DNA from: Chthoniobacterales bacterium
GTDB lineage: Bacteria; Verrucomicrobiota; Verrucomicrobiia; Chthoniobacterales; JACTMZ01
Direction: 5' to 3'
Assembly: GCA_021463515.1 (NCBI GenBank)
Contig: JAJTYZ010000119.1
Span: 1 to 35,159, forward strand
Length of the DNA: 35,159 nucleotides
The position numbers were made by a program, and so were the translations under genes. This document shows positions 25,470-32,965 of this stretch, piece after piece; within the stretch, counting starts at the first letter, position 1; every line of letters begins with the position of its first letter. Below the pieces are notes generated by a model, which saw only the letters and a program-made list of their open reading frames with translations, had not been told where the DNA came from and ran no database searches.

Positions 25470-26059
25470 GCAGGAGATTTTTCCTCCGAGGCATTGGTGG
25501 TAGCGACGGGCGGACTTCCATTTGCCAAACTCGGTGCCACCGATGTGGGCTATTCCTTAGCGCGACAATTTGGATTGGGCGTGACAGAAACGCGCCCGGG
25601 GCTTGTGCCCTTGGCTTGGTCTGCTTCGGATAAAACTACTTTTGAAGCTTTGAGCGGTGTTTCTCTTCCCGTGCGGGCGAGTTGCCAGCAGGTATATTTT
25701 GAAGAAGCACTGCTTTTCACCCATCGCGGATTGAGTGGCCCCGCCGTTTTGCGGAAGCACGGTGCGCTCGTTATACGCCGCAAAAACCGATTGCCCAATG
25801 GACGACTCCCGAACGTGATAAAATAAAACACCTAATTCACGGTTGGCCCGTGACATTTCCAAACAGCGAAGGTTATCCCAAAGCCGAGGTGACATGTGGC
25901 GGTGTGGACACGCGAGAACTTTCATCGAAAACAATGGAGTCGCGCCGTGTTCCCGGGCTGTATTTTATTGGCGAAGTTGTGGATGTCACAGGTTGGCTCG
26001 GTGGCTACAATTTCCAATGGGCCTGGGCCAGCGGCCACGCCGCAGGAGACGCTGTTTAA
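25470..26059 (+). pseudogene. BaiN/YhiN (HI0933)-family flavoprotein remnant
   Basis: Piece one (25470-25826) reads EALVVATGGLPFAKLGATDVGYSLARQFG and RPGLVPLAW, the middle of HI0933-family NAD(P)/FAD-dependent oxidoreductases. Piece two, in another frame (to 26059), reads GGVDTRELSSKTMESRRVPGLYF and then GEVVDVTGWLGGYNFQWAWA, the conserved C-terminus. The FAD-binding N-terminus is missing, part of the insert domain is deleted and a frameshift lies near 25790. The last 120 bp recur at 32338-32456. Confidence 0.75.
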
Positions 26060-26276
26060 TCTCGCAGGAAAAAAATATGCGGAAATACACGAGGCGATTT
26101 TGACAGGAGACGTTGATAGCCTGTCGTTGTAGCTCCATGCGACCGCCCCGCAAACCCTATCGGCAATCACATCGGCAATTCTACGGAAAAATTGAATGAT
26201 TAGCCTGCATATCTTACTTGATTTCAAATGACTGCTCACTATATAAATCGGAAATGTCATCGGCAATTCTTTATGA

Positions 26277-26720
26277 TCGCCCGGAGGAGATGGAACCGAT
26301 GAGAAGCGCCTGAGCGATTTTGACGGCCGAGGCAGAATGTCCAATCGCCAGCTCTTCGAGTTCTGCGCCTGGCTGCTTGATACGGCGCACGATCAGATTG
26401 CTTACATGGCAAAGATCCTCCAAATTGAAACCTTGGCCGGTCGGCTGACTGCCGCCGTGCTCCACAAAGAATATTCCGGCGAGCTTCCCAAGAGAAGTTC
26501 CAAGCTGATTCGTGAGGCGCTAATCAAGGGAAGGCTCGCCCGCACCGAAGCATCCGCGATCATGGGTGTCAGCCCGCGAACCGCCCAGCCCATCATCCGG
26601 ACTCTCGTCAAACGCGGATACCTGCAGTCTCCATCGGAACGCGGAAAACTTGCCGTGGGATTCCCTGGGGAAATCTGCGCATTCGCTTTCCCCGAGCTTT
26701 TTCCTACAGGGATGCTTTGA
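26277..26720 (+). pseudogene. Fic-family protein, C-terminal fragment
   Basis: The open frame from 26277 reads DEKRLSDFDGRGRMSNRQLFEFCAWLLDTAHDQIAYM, then a winged-helix tail (ALIKGRLARTEASAIMGVSPRTAQPIIRTLVKRGYL) and FAFPELFPTGML. This is the end of a large class of Fic proteins. The catalytic HPFxxGNGR region is absent, so no AMP-transferase activity is possible. ATG 26337 could still start a 127-aa protein made mostly of the winged-helix tail. A more deleted copy lies at about 32577-32747. Confidence 0.65.
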
Positions 26721-26828
26721 ATGTCGTGAGGTAGAAGGTTTACCATGAGGTGCTGACATTCTCAGACCCCCTTCGTTGCAATCGTCAGGGAATCATTTTT
26801 TCTTGCCTCATTTTAAAATACAGGCTTT

Positions 26829-26848
26829 TATTAAACACGTGTTTAATA
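26829..26848. promoter_or_regulatory. 20-bp perfect palindrome, candidate LacI-family operator (copy 1)
   Basis: TATTAAACACGTGTTTAATA is perfectly self-complementary, with the central CG typical of LacI/GalR operators. It lies 195 bp before the DUF4091 gene start and at the beginning of the lacI stub. The same 20 bases recur at 32854-32873. Confidence 0.6.
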
Positions 26849-26943
26849 GGAATGGTATTACCACACAAAAGGACATAGCTGAGGCGTGTTCAGTCTCACG
26901 GGCGACGATGGGGGCAACTCTGGCGGGAGGGAAGACAGCCTAA
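26839..26943 (+). pseudogene. Truncated LacI-family gene (DNA-binding domain only)
   Basis: GTG 26839 inside the palindrome opens a 34-codon frame: ITTQKDIAEACSVSRATMGA then LAGGKTA and TAA at 26941-26943. This is the helix-turn-helix start of the full regulator at 32864, at the same place relative to the palindrome. Similarity stops exactly at the end of the stub. It is a leftover of the duplication and probably not functional. Confidence 0.75.
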
Positions 26944-27042
26944 CAACCCGAAATACCAACTAAATCTCACATAGCAACTGGCTCAAACTTCGAGGGCACT
27001 CCAATTTTTAGTATCAAAGCAATCGACAACCCTACAAGCACT

Positions 27043-28884
27043 ATGAAACAACTATCAATTCTTCCTTATTTATTTGCCCTCTGGCTTTGTTCGACCTGCC
27101 TTCTTCTAGCCGCACCGTCGGCATCGGAGCGGGTACGCGACGACATCAAGGCTAGCGGTGCCAAAACAACGGGGTCCTTTGTTTATTATGTGGTTTCACC
27201 GATGAGTAATCTCAAGCGCTTGGAAACGACTTACCCCGAGGATGGTGTTTTGGGCGGGCCAGTGCAGATTATTGCTGCACAGGGAGAATTTGAGCCGGCT
27301 TCGATGGTGTTTTTTGGACTGGCGGACGCCAAAGAGGTGGAGTTGAAAGTTTCCAATCTCAAGGGAGAAAGCGGCACCATTCCCGCCTCGGCGGTGGATA
27401 TTAAGGTGGTCAAGGTTTGGTATCAGACGGGTACGGCATGGCACAGCTATTTTGCGGATACGCAGGGGCGTTCTCTTGTGCCCGAGTTGCTGCTTAACGA
27501 TGAGAATCTGATCAAGGTAGATCGGAAAACAGAGGATAATTTTCTGCGGGTGGATTACCCGAAGCCGCGTGGTTCAGAGTTTGTCTGGATCAGCAATCCG
27601 CATCAGATTGAAATTCCTTTTAATATTTTCACCGAGCCGGTGGGCGACGCACCAACCCTGCGTCCCTTTTCTTTGATCAAGAACGAATTCAAGCAGATAT
27701 GGTTGACTTTTGAAGCACCAAAAGATGTAAAAGGATTTTATACAGGAACAATTTCTGTGACGGTTGATGGAAAGCCGCAGGGGACGATTCCTTTGGAAGT
27801 CCGAGTGCTTCCTTTTACCCTACCGGACCCCAAAACCAATTACGATCTCAATCGTGAATATTACACCTCCATTTACAATAATTTAAATCTGTCAACTTAC
27901 CTCGAACAAAATGGCGGGGATCGGGAGGCGGCGCTTAAACGGCTGGCCAATGAATATGAGAATTTGCGGAAGCACAACATTCTTTACCCGAAGGTTCCGG
28001 ATAATTTTGCGCCGGGTGAGGCAAAGTTATTCACCGATCAATTCGAGGTTTATAAAAAGGCGAGGCTGCGCACCGATGCCATTTTTGGGGCGGTTCCGAC
28101 TATTCCGAGCTATGCGTGGATGACCTCCCCTGAAGTGCGAGGCAAACCGCTGAAAGATCAGCCCCCTGATTATGGTTTGTACCGTAAAATAGATGCTGTT
28201 TATGACACTGCCGTCAAGGCCCTTGGCCATCATAATATCTACGGTTTTGGCTGGGATGAAGCGAGTATGTCATTGCTTGTTGCCGAGCGCGGCCCATGGA
28301 AATACGTTCATGACAAAGGGCTGAACGTCTATGCGACGGCACATCACGATCATTTGCTTTATGCCGGGTATAATGAGGATTTCGTCAACTATGGGGGTCA
28401 TTTTTCTAAAGAAGACGCCGAGGCTTGGCATGCGATGGGGGCCCGCATCACGAGTTATGCCAATCCTCACACGGGGCCGGAAAACCCTGATTTTTCCCGC
28501 CGCGCCCATGGTTATGAGCTTTACCGCTCCAATGCCGATGGAATCAACAACTATAAGTTGGACGGCTCACCTTGGAATGACTTTGCAGGGGCTAATTACA
28601 ATTTCCGTGCTTTCAATGTGATTTATCCGGGGATAGAGCGGCCCATAGACACCCTCCAATGGGAAGGAATGCGTGAGGGTATTGATGATGTTCGTTATGC
28701 GACGCTTCTCAAGCAACTGGCTCATCAAGTCATTGAGACAGGCAAGACCGAGAACGTCTATGCCGGGAAAAAGGCTCTCCTCTGGCTGGCTACCCAAGAC
28801 CCCAAGACGGTTGACCTCAATGCCTTGCGGATGGAAATGACCGCTATCATCCTTAACTTTCGGGAAATTCTCCAATTAAAATAA
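27043..28884 (+). CDS. Secreted DUF4091-type putative glycoside hydrolase-like protein
   Basis: A 613-aa exported protein: signal peptide ILPYLFALWLCSTCLLLAAPS, then beta-sandwich-like N-terminal half (VQIIAAQGEFEPASMVFFGL; FKQIWLTFEAPKDVKGFYTGTI, two conserved blocks) and a C-terminal barrel-like half. The region YGFGWDEAS, a tyrosine/histidine-rich stretch, and the closing LQWEGMREGIDDVRYATLL match the DUF4091 family found in polysaccharide-degradation loci. Substrate is unknown. The next gene follows after 4 bp. The palindrome upstream and the LacI-type regulator downstream suggest sugar-controlled expression. Confidence 0.75.
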   Translation: MKQLSILPYLFALWLCSTCLLLAAPSASERVRDDIKASGAKTTGSFVYYVVSPMSNLKRLETTYPEDGVLGGPVQIIAAQGEFEPASMVFFGLADAKEVELKVSNLKGESGTIPASAVDIKVVKVWYQTGTAWHSYFADTQGRSLVPELLLNDENLIKVDRKTEDNFLRVDYPKPRGSEFVWISNPHQIEIPFNIFTEPVGDAPTLRPFSLIKNEFKQIWLTFEAPKDVKGFYTGTISVTVDGKPQGTIPLEVRVLPFTLPDPKTNYDLNREYYTSIYNNLNLSTYLEQNGGDREAALKRLANEYENLRKHNILYPKVPDNFAPGEAKLFTDQFEVYKKARLRTDAIFGAVPTIPSYAWMTSPEVRGKPLKDQPPDYGLYRKIDAVYDTAVKALGHHNIYGFGWDEASMSLLVAERGPWKYVHDKGLNVYATAHHDHLLYAGYNEDFVNYGGHFSKEDAEAWHAMGARITSYANPHTGPENPDFSRRAHGYELYRSNADGINNYKLDGSPWNDFAGANYNFRAFNVIYPGIERPIDTLQWEGMREGIDDVRYATLLKQLAHQVIETGKTENVYAGKKALLWLATQDPKTVDLNALRMEMTAIILNFREILQLK

Positions 28885-28888
28885 GTCC

Positions 28889-31075
28889 ATGAAATTTTTA
28901 ACACGCACTTTCTATTGTTCGCTGGTTCTCGTTTTAGCTCTTTCCCCATGTGTTTACGCACAAGCACAAGATAAGGCGGCTGCGGAGCGTATTCAGGCAC
29001 TTTTCACCGGAGCCACTCAAGCGACTCAAGAAAAGGACTTGGCCAAGGCCATCGAGCAATACGACGCAGTTCTCTCCGCATCCGATGCTACGTTAAAGCA
29101 AAAAGTGATGGCCGTTTCCAAAAAGGCCGCCATCCTGCAGACCCAAAAAGGCCCCGAGGCGATTGTCGCCTTGTATCAGGACGCATTGGATAAAGCGGAG
29201 TTTCAGAATGCTCCCGAGCGTGCCAACCTTTTGATGGACTTAGCGTCTTATTGGAATAATGTGATGAATCCGCATAAAGGCCAGGCAGCTTTTGAGCAGG
29301 CCGCCCAATGGGCAGCGGCCACTCGTCAGGATCGCTTGGCTGCACTCAAGGGGGTGGGAAACTCATTTCTGGCCCAAAACCAATACGAATTGGCGCGAAA
29401 GAATTATGCACGGATGTTTGAGGTGCCGGAATTGACACCCAGTGAGCGTGCCAATGCCCAGTTACTAATCGCGAATTCCTACGAGAGGGAGGGAGATTTT
29501 GCCAAGGCCGAGGCCGAGTTGATCAAGGCGACAAACACAGAAGGGCTGACTCCGGTTCATCGCAAAGGGCCCTTAGGTGCGTTGGCCAAGTTTTACACCG
29601 GTCGGAATAACTGGGAGGCTTTCATGAAAACGTACGAAGACATCCGTGCGGTGGATGGAAGCGTAGACATGATGACCATGCTTAACCGCGTCCGTCTTGC
29701 CAATGCCGTGGGGAAAAAAGCGGAAGAAGAAAGGGCATGGGATGAAATCATCGCCTTGCCGAAAATTAGCGGGGCAGTTCTCTTAAAGCCCATCAATGAA
29801 AAACTAGCTTTATTAGCCGCCCATGGGGATGCGGCCAAGTTAAAAGCCTTTCTGGCGAGCATGGAAGACAGGACACTGGCGCCCGTGCAGCGGGCCACCT
29901 TGACCATTTTGGCGACCGCATTGGCCGTTCCTGACGGTGATTTTTCTAAATTTAAAGCACCTGATTTGGAAGCTCTTGGTATGGAAGATCAGGCTCAGGC
30001 TTATTTTGAGGCGGGCAAGGTTATGATGTACTTGCGGGATTTTTCAGCTGCACGGTTTCTCGCGCAAAAGGGAGAATCCCTCTTCGCCAAAGAGCCTGAG
30101 CGACTTTATGAGGTTCCTTTTGTTGAGAAAGCCCCACGAGGTGTTTCCGGCTGGCTGAGTTCGCCCCTTCTCCATAGAACAGCCCGGCGTGAGGCCAATT
30201 TCGAAGAATACAATAAGGAGGCGGCGGCACTCTTGATTAATGACGTGAATACGGCACGCAATGTCGTCACAGATTCTGCTGTTAAAGAATCTCCCCTTGC
30301 CTTTTATATGGCTGCCGATGCTCAGGGCTGGCACGTCTTTATCGAGTATAAGGATGAGGAGGCGGAGAAAATTTTGGCAGGCCTTTTGTCAGGCGGTAAA
30401 CTGGAAATGTATATGGTTCCCGGCATGAGCAATCCGTATTATCAATTTCTGCTCGAAGTGCCTTCTGGGGAAATCACATTCATGGATTGGTCCTCCTCTA
30501 ATCGGCATTATCGCTCGGCCAATGATTACGTGATTTCCGAAGTGGCACCCATTCCCGGTGGCTTTGGCATTTCCCTGATTTTCCCGTGGGAGCTCATTTA
30601 CGACAAGTTGCCGCAAGCTGATGAAGCCTGGCCGTTTGGTCTCATCGGGTTTACCCGCCAGGGTGCCTTCACCTGGGGAAGGGGACAGGTTCATGAATTA
30701 AGCCGTTTTGGAAAAGTCCAATTCCCTGCCATCGAAAAAAATCTTCCAGCAATCCACCGTTGGATCACGCTACGTGCTTGGGGAAAATTTCAGAAATCCG
30801 CTAAAAATGTCAAAATTGTTTGGAATGACCCAGAAAAGGGCGATCCGAAGTTTTTTGAAACAGTTGTACAGCCGGAGATGAACAGACTGAGTGAATTAGG
30901 GAAAGAGGTCAGCCCCGAGATGTCCTCCGCTGTTTCAGGCAAGCTGTTTCAAGAGACAGTACCGGCCTGGATGGAGTTTGATTATTGGGTAGCCGATCAA
31001 CGGGCGCGTTACCTGGCGAAACAACTGATGACACCCTTAACTCCGGCATCTGGTTCGTCAAAATCTTCAAAATAA
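28889..31075 (+). CDS. Secreted TPR protein with C-terminal CBM9-like carbohydrate-binding domain
   Basis: A 728-aa exported protein with signal peptide (CSLVLVLALSPCVYAQAQ). Residues about 35-400 are TPR-like helical hairpins (DLAKAIEQYDAVLSASDATLKQ; NQYELARKNYARMFEV; DFAKAEAELIKATN). Residues about 440-620 look like a CBM9/DOMON-type beta-sandwich: AFYMAADAQGWHVFIEYKDE, then YYQFLLEVPSGE, a GGFGISLIFPWELIYDKLP strand pair and WPFGLIGFTRQGAFTWGRG. A helical tail ends the chain. Coupled to the DUF4091 gene (4 bp), it may hold or present polysaccharide at the cell surface; inferred. Confidence 0.7.
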   Translation: MKFLTRTFYCSLVLVLALSPCVYAQAQDKAAAERIQALFTGATQATQEKDLAKAIEQYDAVLSASDATLKQKVMAVSKKAAILQTQKGPEAIVALYQDALDKAEFQNAPERANLLMDLASYWNNVMNPHKGQAAFEQAAQWAAATRQDRLAALKGVGNSFLAQNQYELARKNYARMFEVPELTPSERANAQLLIANSYEREGDFAKAEAELIKATNTEGLTPVHRKGPLGALAKFYTGRNNWEAFMKTYEDIRAVDGSVDMMTMLNRVRLANAVGKKAEEERAWDEIIALPKISGAVLLKPINEKLALLAAHGDAAKLKAFLASMEDRTLAPVQRATLTILATALAVPDGDFSKFKAPDLEALGMEDQAQAYFEAGKVMMYLRDFSAARFLAQKGESLFAKEPERLYEVPFVEKAPRGVSGWLSSPLLHRTARREANFEEYNKEAAALLINDVNTARNVVTDSAVKESPLAFYMAADAQGWHVFIEYKDEEAEKILAGLLSGGKLEMYMVPGMSNPYYQFLLEVPSGEITFMDWSSSNRHYRSANDYVISEVAPIPGGFGISLIFPWELIYDKLPQADEAWPFGLIGFTRQGAFTWGRGQVHELSRFGKVQFPAIEKNLPAIHRWITLRAWGKFQKSAKNVKIVWNDPEKGDPKFFETVVQPEMNRLSELGKEVSPEMSSAVSGKLFQETVPAWMEFDYWVADQRARYLAKQLMTPLTPASGSSKSSK

Positions 31076-31390
31076 TCGGGCAAGGAGGTTCCCTTTTGTC
31101 ATCATAAAATGAAAACAAAGAGACCTTCGTTTATATTCATCTGTGAGGGCCACATCCAAGGAATTTATCAGGAGCCGACTCGATGAAGGAACCGACTCTA
31201 CCATCCACGAGCGACACTAAGGAAAAGGGAACTCTTTATTACTGCGGCACCTTAGTTTACACAAGAGGGGGGCTTTTCGTTCTCTTCTCATGGATGCTCT
31301 TGGGAGACTTTTGCTTCACCCGTTGAACGGAGACGTTAGACTGACGCTTGGCTATTCGCCCCTGCTTAATGATCAAATTGATTTGCTCAC
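31076..31390. other. Non-coding stretch after the DUF4091/TPR pair
   Basis: No gene seen. A - strand frame in about 31275-31385 reads EQINLIIKQGRIAKRQSNVS and ends KRTKSPPLV. It is coding-like but has no start and no family I recognise, so it may be another decayed piece linked to the IS630-like scrap beside it. Confidence 0.4.
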
Positions 31391-31521
31391 CTACGCAAAC
31401 ATGCCCGCGTGAATGAATTTTGGAGCGGTCGTTTTTCCGTGGCAGGTGATTGTTTCAAGTTCGCTGCGCTCTTCTTCGGTAAGGGTGACTTTGTATCGTG
31501 GTGCTATGCCATCAACTTGCC
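31391..31521 (-). pseudogene. IS630-like transposase N-terminal scrap
   Basis: On the - strand the frame reads APRYKVTLTEEERSELETIT and CHGKTTAPKFIHAGMFA before TAG. This resembles the first 35 residues of IS630-family transposases or related helix-turn-helix proteins (RYxVxLTxEERxxLExLxxxGKxxAxK). The rest of the gene is missing. Confidence 0.5.
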
Positions 31522-31570
31522 CTCAAAAAACAGGCAAGTCAATATGCGAAATATTACATGTTACAGGATA

Positions 31571-31849
31571 CTAGACGAATATCGTTTGCATCTCTTCTTC
31601 CGACAATATTCTCCCGCGCTCGCACCATAGGCGCAGTACATCGGCATCAATATCATAACCGGTCGGCCACGTTAAAATCCCGTGGTCAAGGAATGCTTGG
31701 GCAAAAGCCTCTTCATTCAATAGCGATTCGGTCACCGGGCCGGGACGCGTCTCGAAGTAGCCGGTAAAATCTATCTCTGCGCCCAGCCCATCCGCATAGC
31801 GAATAAAAATACGGCAATCTCCGGTGTAGCGAATAAAGAGTGGTTTCAT
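31571..31849 (-). CDS. DUF2442-family protein
   Basis: A 92-aa protein. The frame opens at 31936, but ATG 31849 (MKPLFIRYTGDCRIFIRYADG) overlaps the stop of the DUF4160 gene as ATGA and fits the family start. FTGYFETRPGPV, EEAFAQAFLDHGILTWPTGYDIDADVLR is the typical DUF2442 core (two blocks). DUF4160-DUF2442 pairs are common on mobile DNA and are sometimes proposed as toxin-antitoxin-like; function is unproven. Confidence 0.8.
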   Translation of the reverse strand: MKPLFIRYTGDCRIFIRYADGLGAEIDFTGYFETRPGPVTESLLNEEAFAQAFLDHGILTWPTGYDIDADVLRLWCERGRILSEEEMQTIFV

Positions 31850-32061
31850 GGCAGTGGGGCGATAGGCTTGAGTGGTTGTCTTTGGGTGCGCCGTTGCCAA
31901 TTTTCCTCTAGCTCCGAGCGATGTATTTCCAGCCATTCTCTCACCAGCCGCGTCGCACGCGGGGAGAGAGTTCCGGCAATAATCTCGCCCGAGGCAATGG
32001 CAAAATGCGCTTCCTTACCCGCATACTCTGCATGAAAGTGCGGTGGCGCAATGGTCATCAT
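31846..32061 (-). CDS. DUF4160-family protein, N-terminus separated by a frameshift
   Basis: The frame gives 71 aa: APPHFHAEYAGKEAHFAIASG, then LSPRATRLVREWLEIHRSELEENW and LKPIAPL, clear DUF4160. The family's normal N-terminus is also present just upstream in another frame: ATG 32107 reads MPELARFFGIRITMVYDDH and should continue straight into APPHFH. One extra base in the AA at 32050-32051 (a T on the coding strand) breaks it. ATG 32061 could restart translation and give a protein lacking the first strands. The gene is upstream of and coupled to the DUF2442 gene. Confidence 0.75.
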   Translation of the reverse strand: MMTIAPPHFHAEYAGKEAHFAIASGEIIAGTLSPRATRLVREWLEIHRSELEENWQRRTQRQPLKPIAPLP

Positions 32062-32223
32062 AAACCATTGTAATGCGAATCCCGAAAAAACGGGCTAATT
32101 CAGGCATGGCACTATTATTGATCATCAGCCATTCTTTCGTCAAAGAAAACCTACGAATAAAGGCCATTGCCCAGAAAAGCCGAAAACATGCCGGCTACCC
32201 CAAGGCGGAAGGCGTCTGCCCTG

Positions 32224-32334
32224 AATGTCACTAAGTTAAGGCGATTTTTTAGATGTGGCATCGGCATCCTGCCGATGTTTTCAAGGGAATCATCGGCTGG
32301 AATCCGATGCCACGACGCTTATCTTAGTGCCATT
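32224..32334. mobile_element. MITE-like element with REP-type hairpins
   Basis: About 110 bp bounded by near-perfect inverted ends: AATGTCACTAAGTTAAGGCG at 32224-32243 and its inverse with two mismatches and one gap at 32316-32334. Inside, two related 22-mers (32256-32277 and 32291-32312, 19 of 22 identical) lie in opposite orientation, and each can fold on itself around CATCGG/CCGATG. There is no coding potential. No clear target duplication is visible. Confidence 0.55.
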
Positions 32335-32337
32335 TAA

Positions 32338-32965
32338 GTCGTGCCGTATTCCCGGGCTGTATATTAGCGAAGTCGTGGATGTCGCCGGTTGGCTCGGTGG
32401 CTACAATTTCCAATGGGCCTGAGCCAGCGGCCACGCCACAGGGGACGCGGTTTAATCCCGCAGAAAAAATTATGCGGAAATACACAAGGCACTTTTGTCG
32501 CGAGACGTTGATAGCCTGTCGCTGTAGCTCCGTGCGACCATCCCGCAAAACTTATCGGCAATCACATCGGCAATTCTTTATGATCGCCCGGAGGAGATGA
32601 AACCGATGAGAAGTGCCTATCATCCGGACTCTCGTTAAACGCGGATACCTGCAATCTCCATCGGAACGCAGAAAACTTGCCGTGGGATTCCCTGGAGAAA
32701 TCTGCGCGTTCGCTTTCCCCGAGCTTTTTCCTACGGGGATACTTTGAATGTCGTGAGGTAGAAGGTTTACCATGAGGCACTGACATTCTCAGACTTCCTT
32801 CGTTGCAATCGTCGGGTAATCTTTTCTCTTGCCTCATTTTAAAATGCAGGCTTTATTAAACACGTGTTTAATAGAAATAGTATTACCACGCAAAAGGACA
32901 TAGCCGAGGCTTGTTTGGTCTCGCGGGCGACAGTGGGTGCAATTCTGGCGGGTGGGAAGGCGGCG
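32338..32965 (+). repeat. Segmental duplication, copy 2
   Basis: A diverged direct repeat of 25939-26940: baiN tail (with an added stop at the W in QWA), spacer, fic tail with an internal deletion joining GTGCC to TATCATCCGG near 32619, intergenic DNA, palindrome and the intact start of the LacI-type gene. The left edge abuts the MITE-like element within four bases. Confidence 0.85.
32854..32873. promoter_or_regulatory. 20-bp perfect palindrome overlapping the regulator's start (candidate autoregulatory operator)
   Basis: TATTAAACACGTGTTTAATA, identical to 26829-26848. The GTG start of the LacI-type gene (32864-32866) is inside the CACGTG centre. A repressor bound here would cover the translation start region in DNA and block its own gene. 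Confidence 0.6.

Larger units (their letters stand above)
25939..26940 (+). repeat. Segmental duplication, copy 1
   Basis: Covers the baiN tail, a spacer with CATCGGCAATTCT, the fic tail, about 110 bp of intergenic DNA, the 20-bp palindrome and the first codons of a LacI-type gene. All of it recurs in the same order and orientation at 32338-32965. Relative to copy 2 it has 88 extra bases between two CATCGGCAATTCT repeats (26170-26182 and 26258-26270) and about 275 extra bases inside fic. Confidence 0.85.

Noticed and set aside
26337-26720. Intact Fic AMP-transferase gene
   Set aside because: Only the C-terminal winged-helix part is present; the catalytic HPFxxGNGR motif is missing upstream.
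31216-31256. ACTAAGG ... CCTTAGT inverted repeat
   Set aside because: Only 7 bp with a long spacer, no T-run and no adjacent start; probably chance, although it faintly resembles the ends of the MITE-like element.
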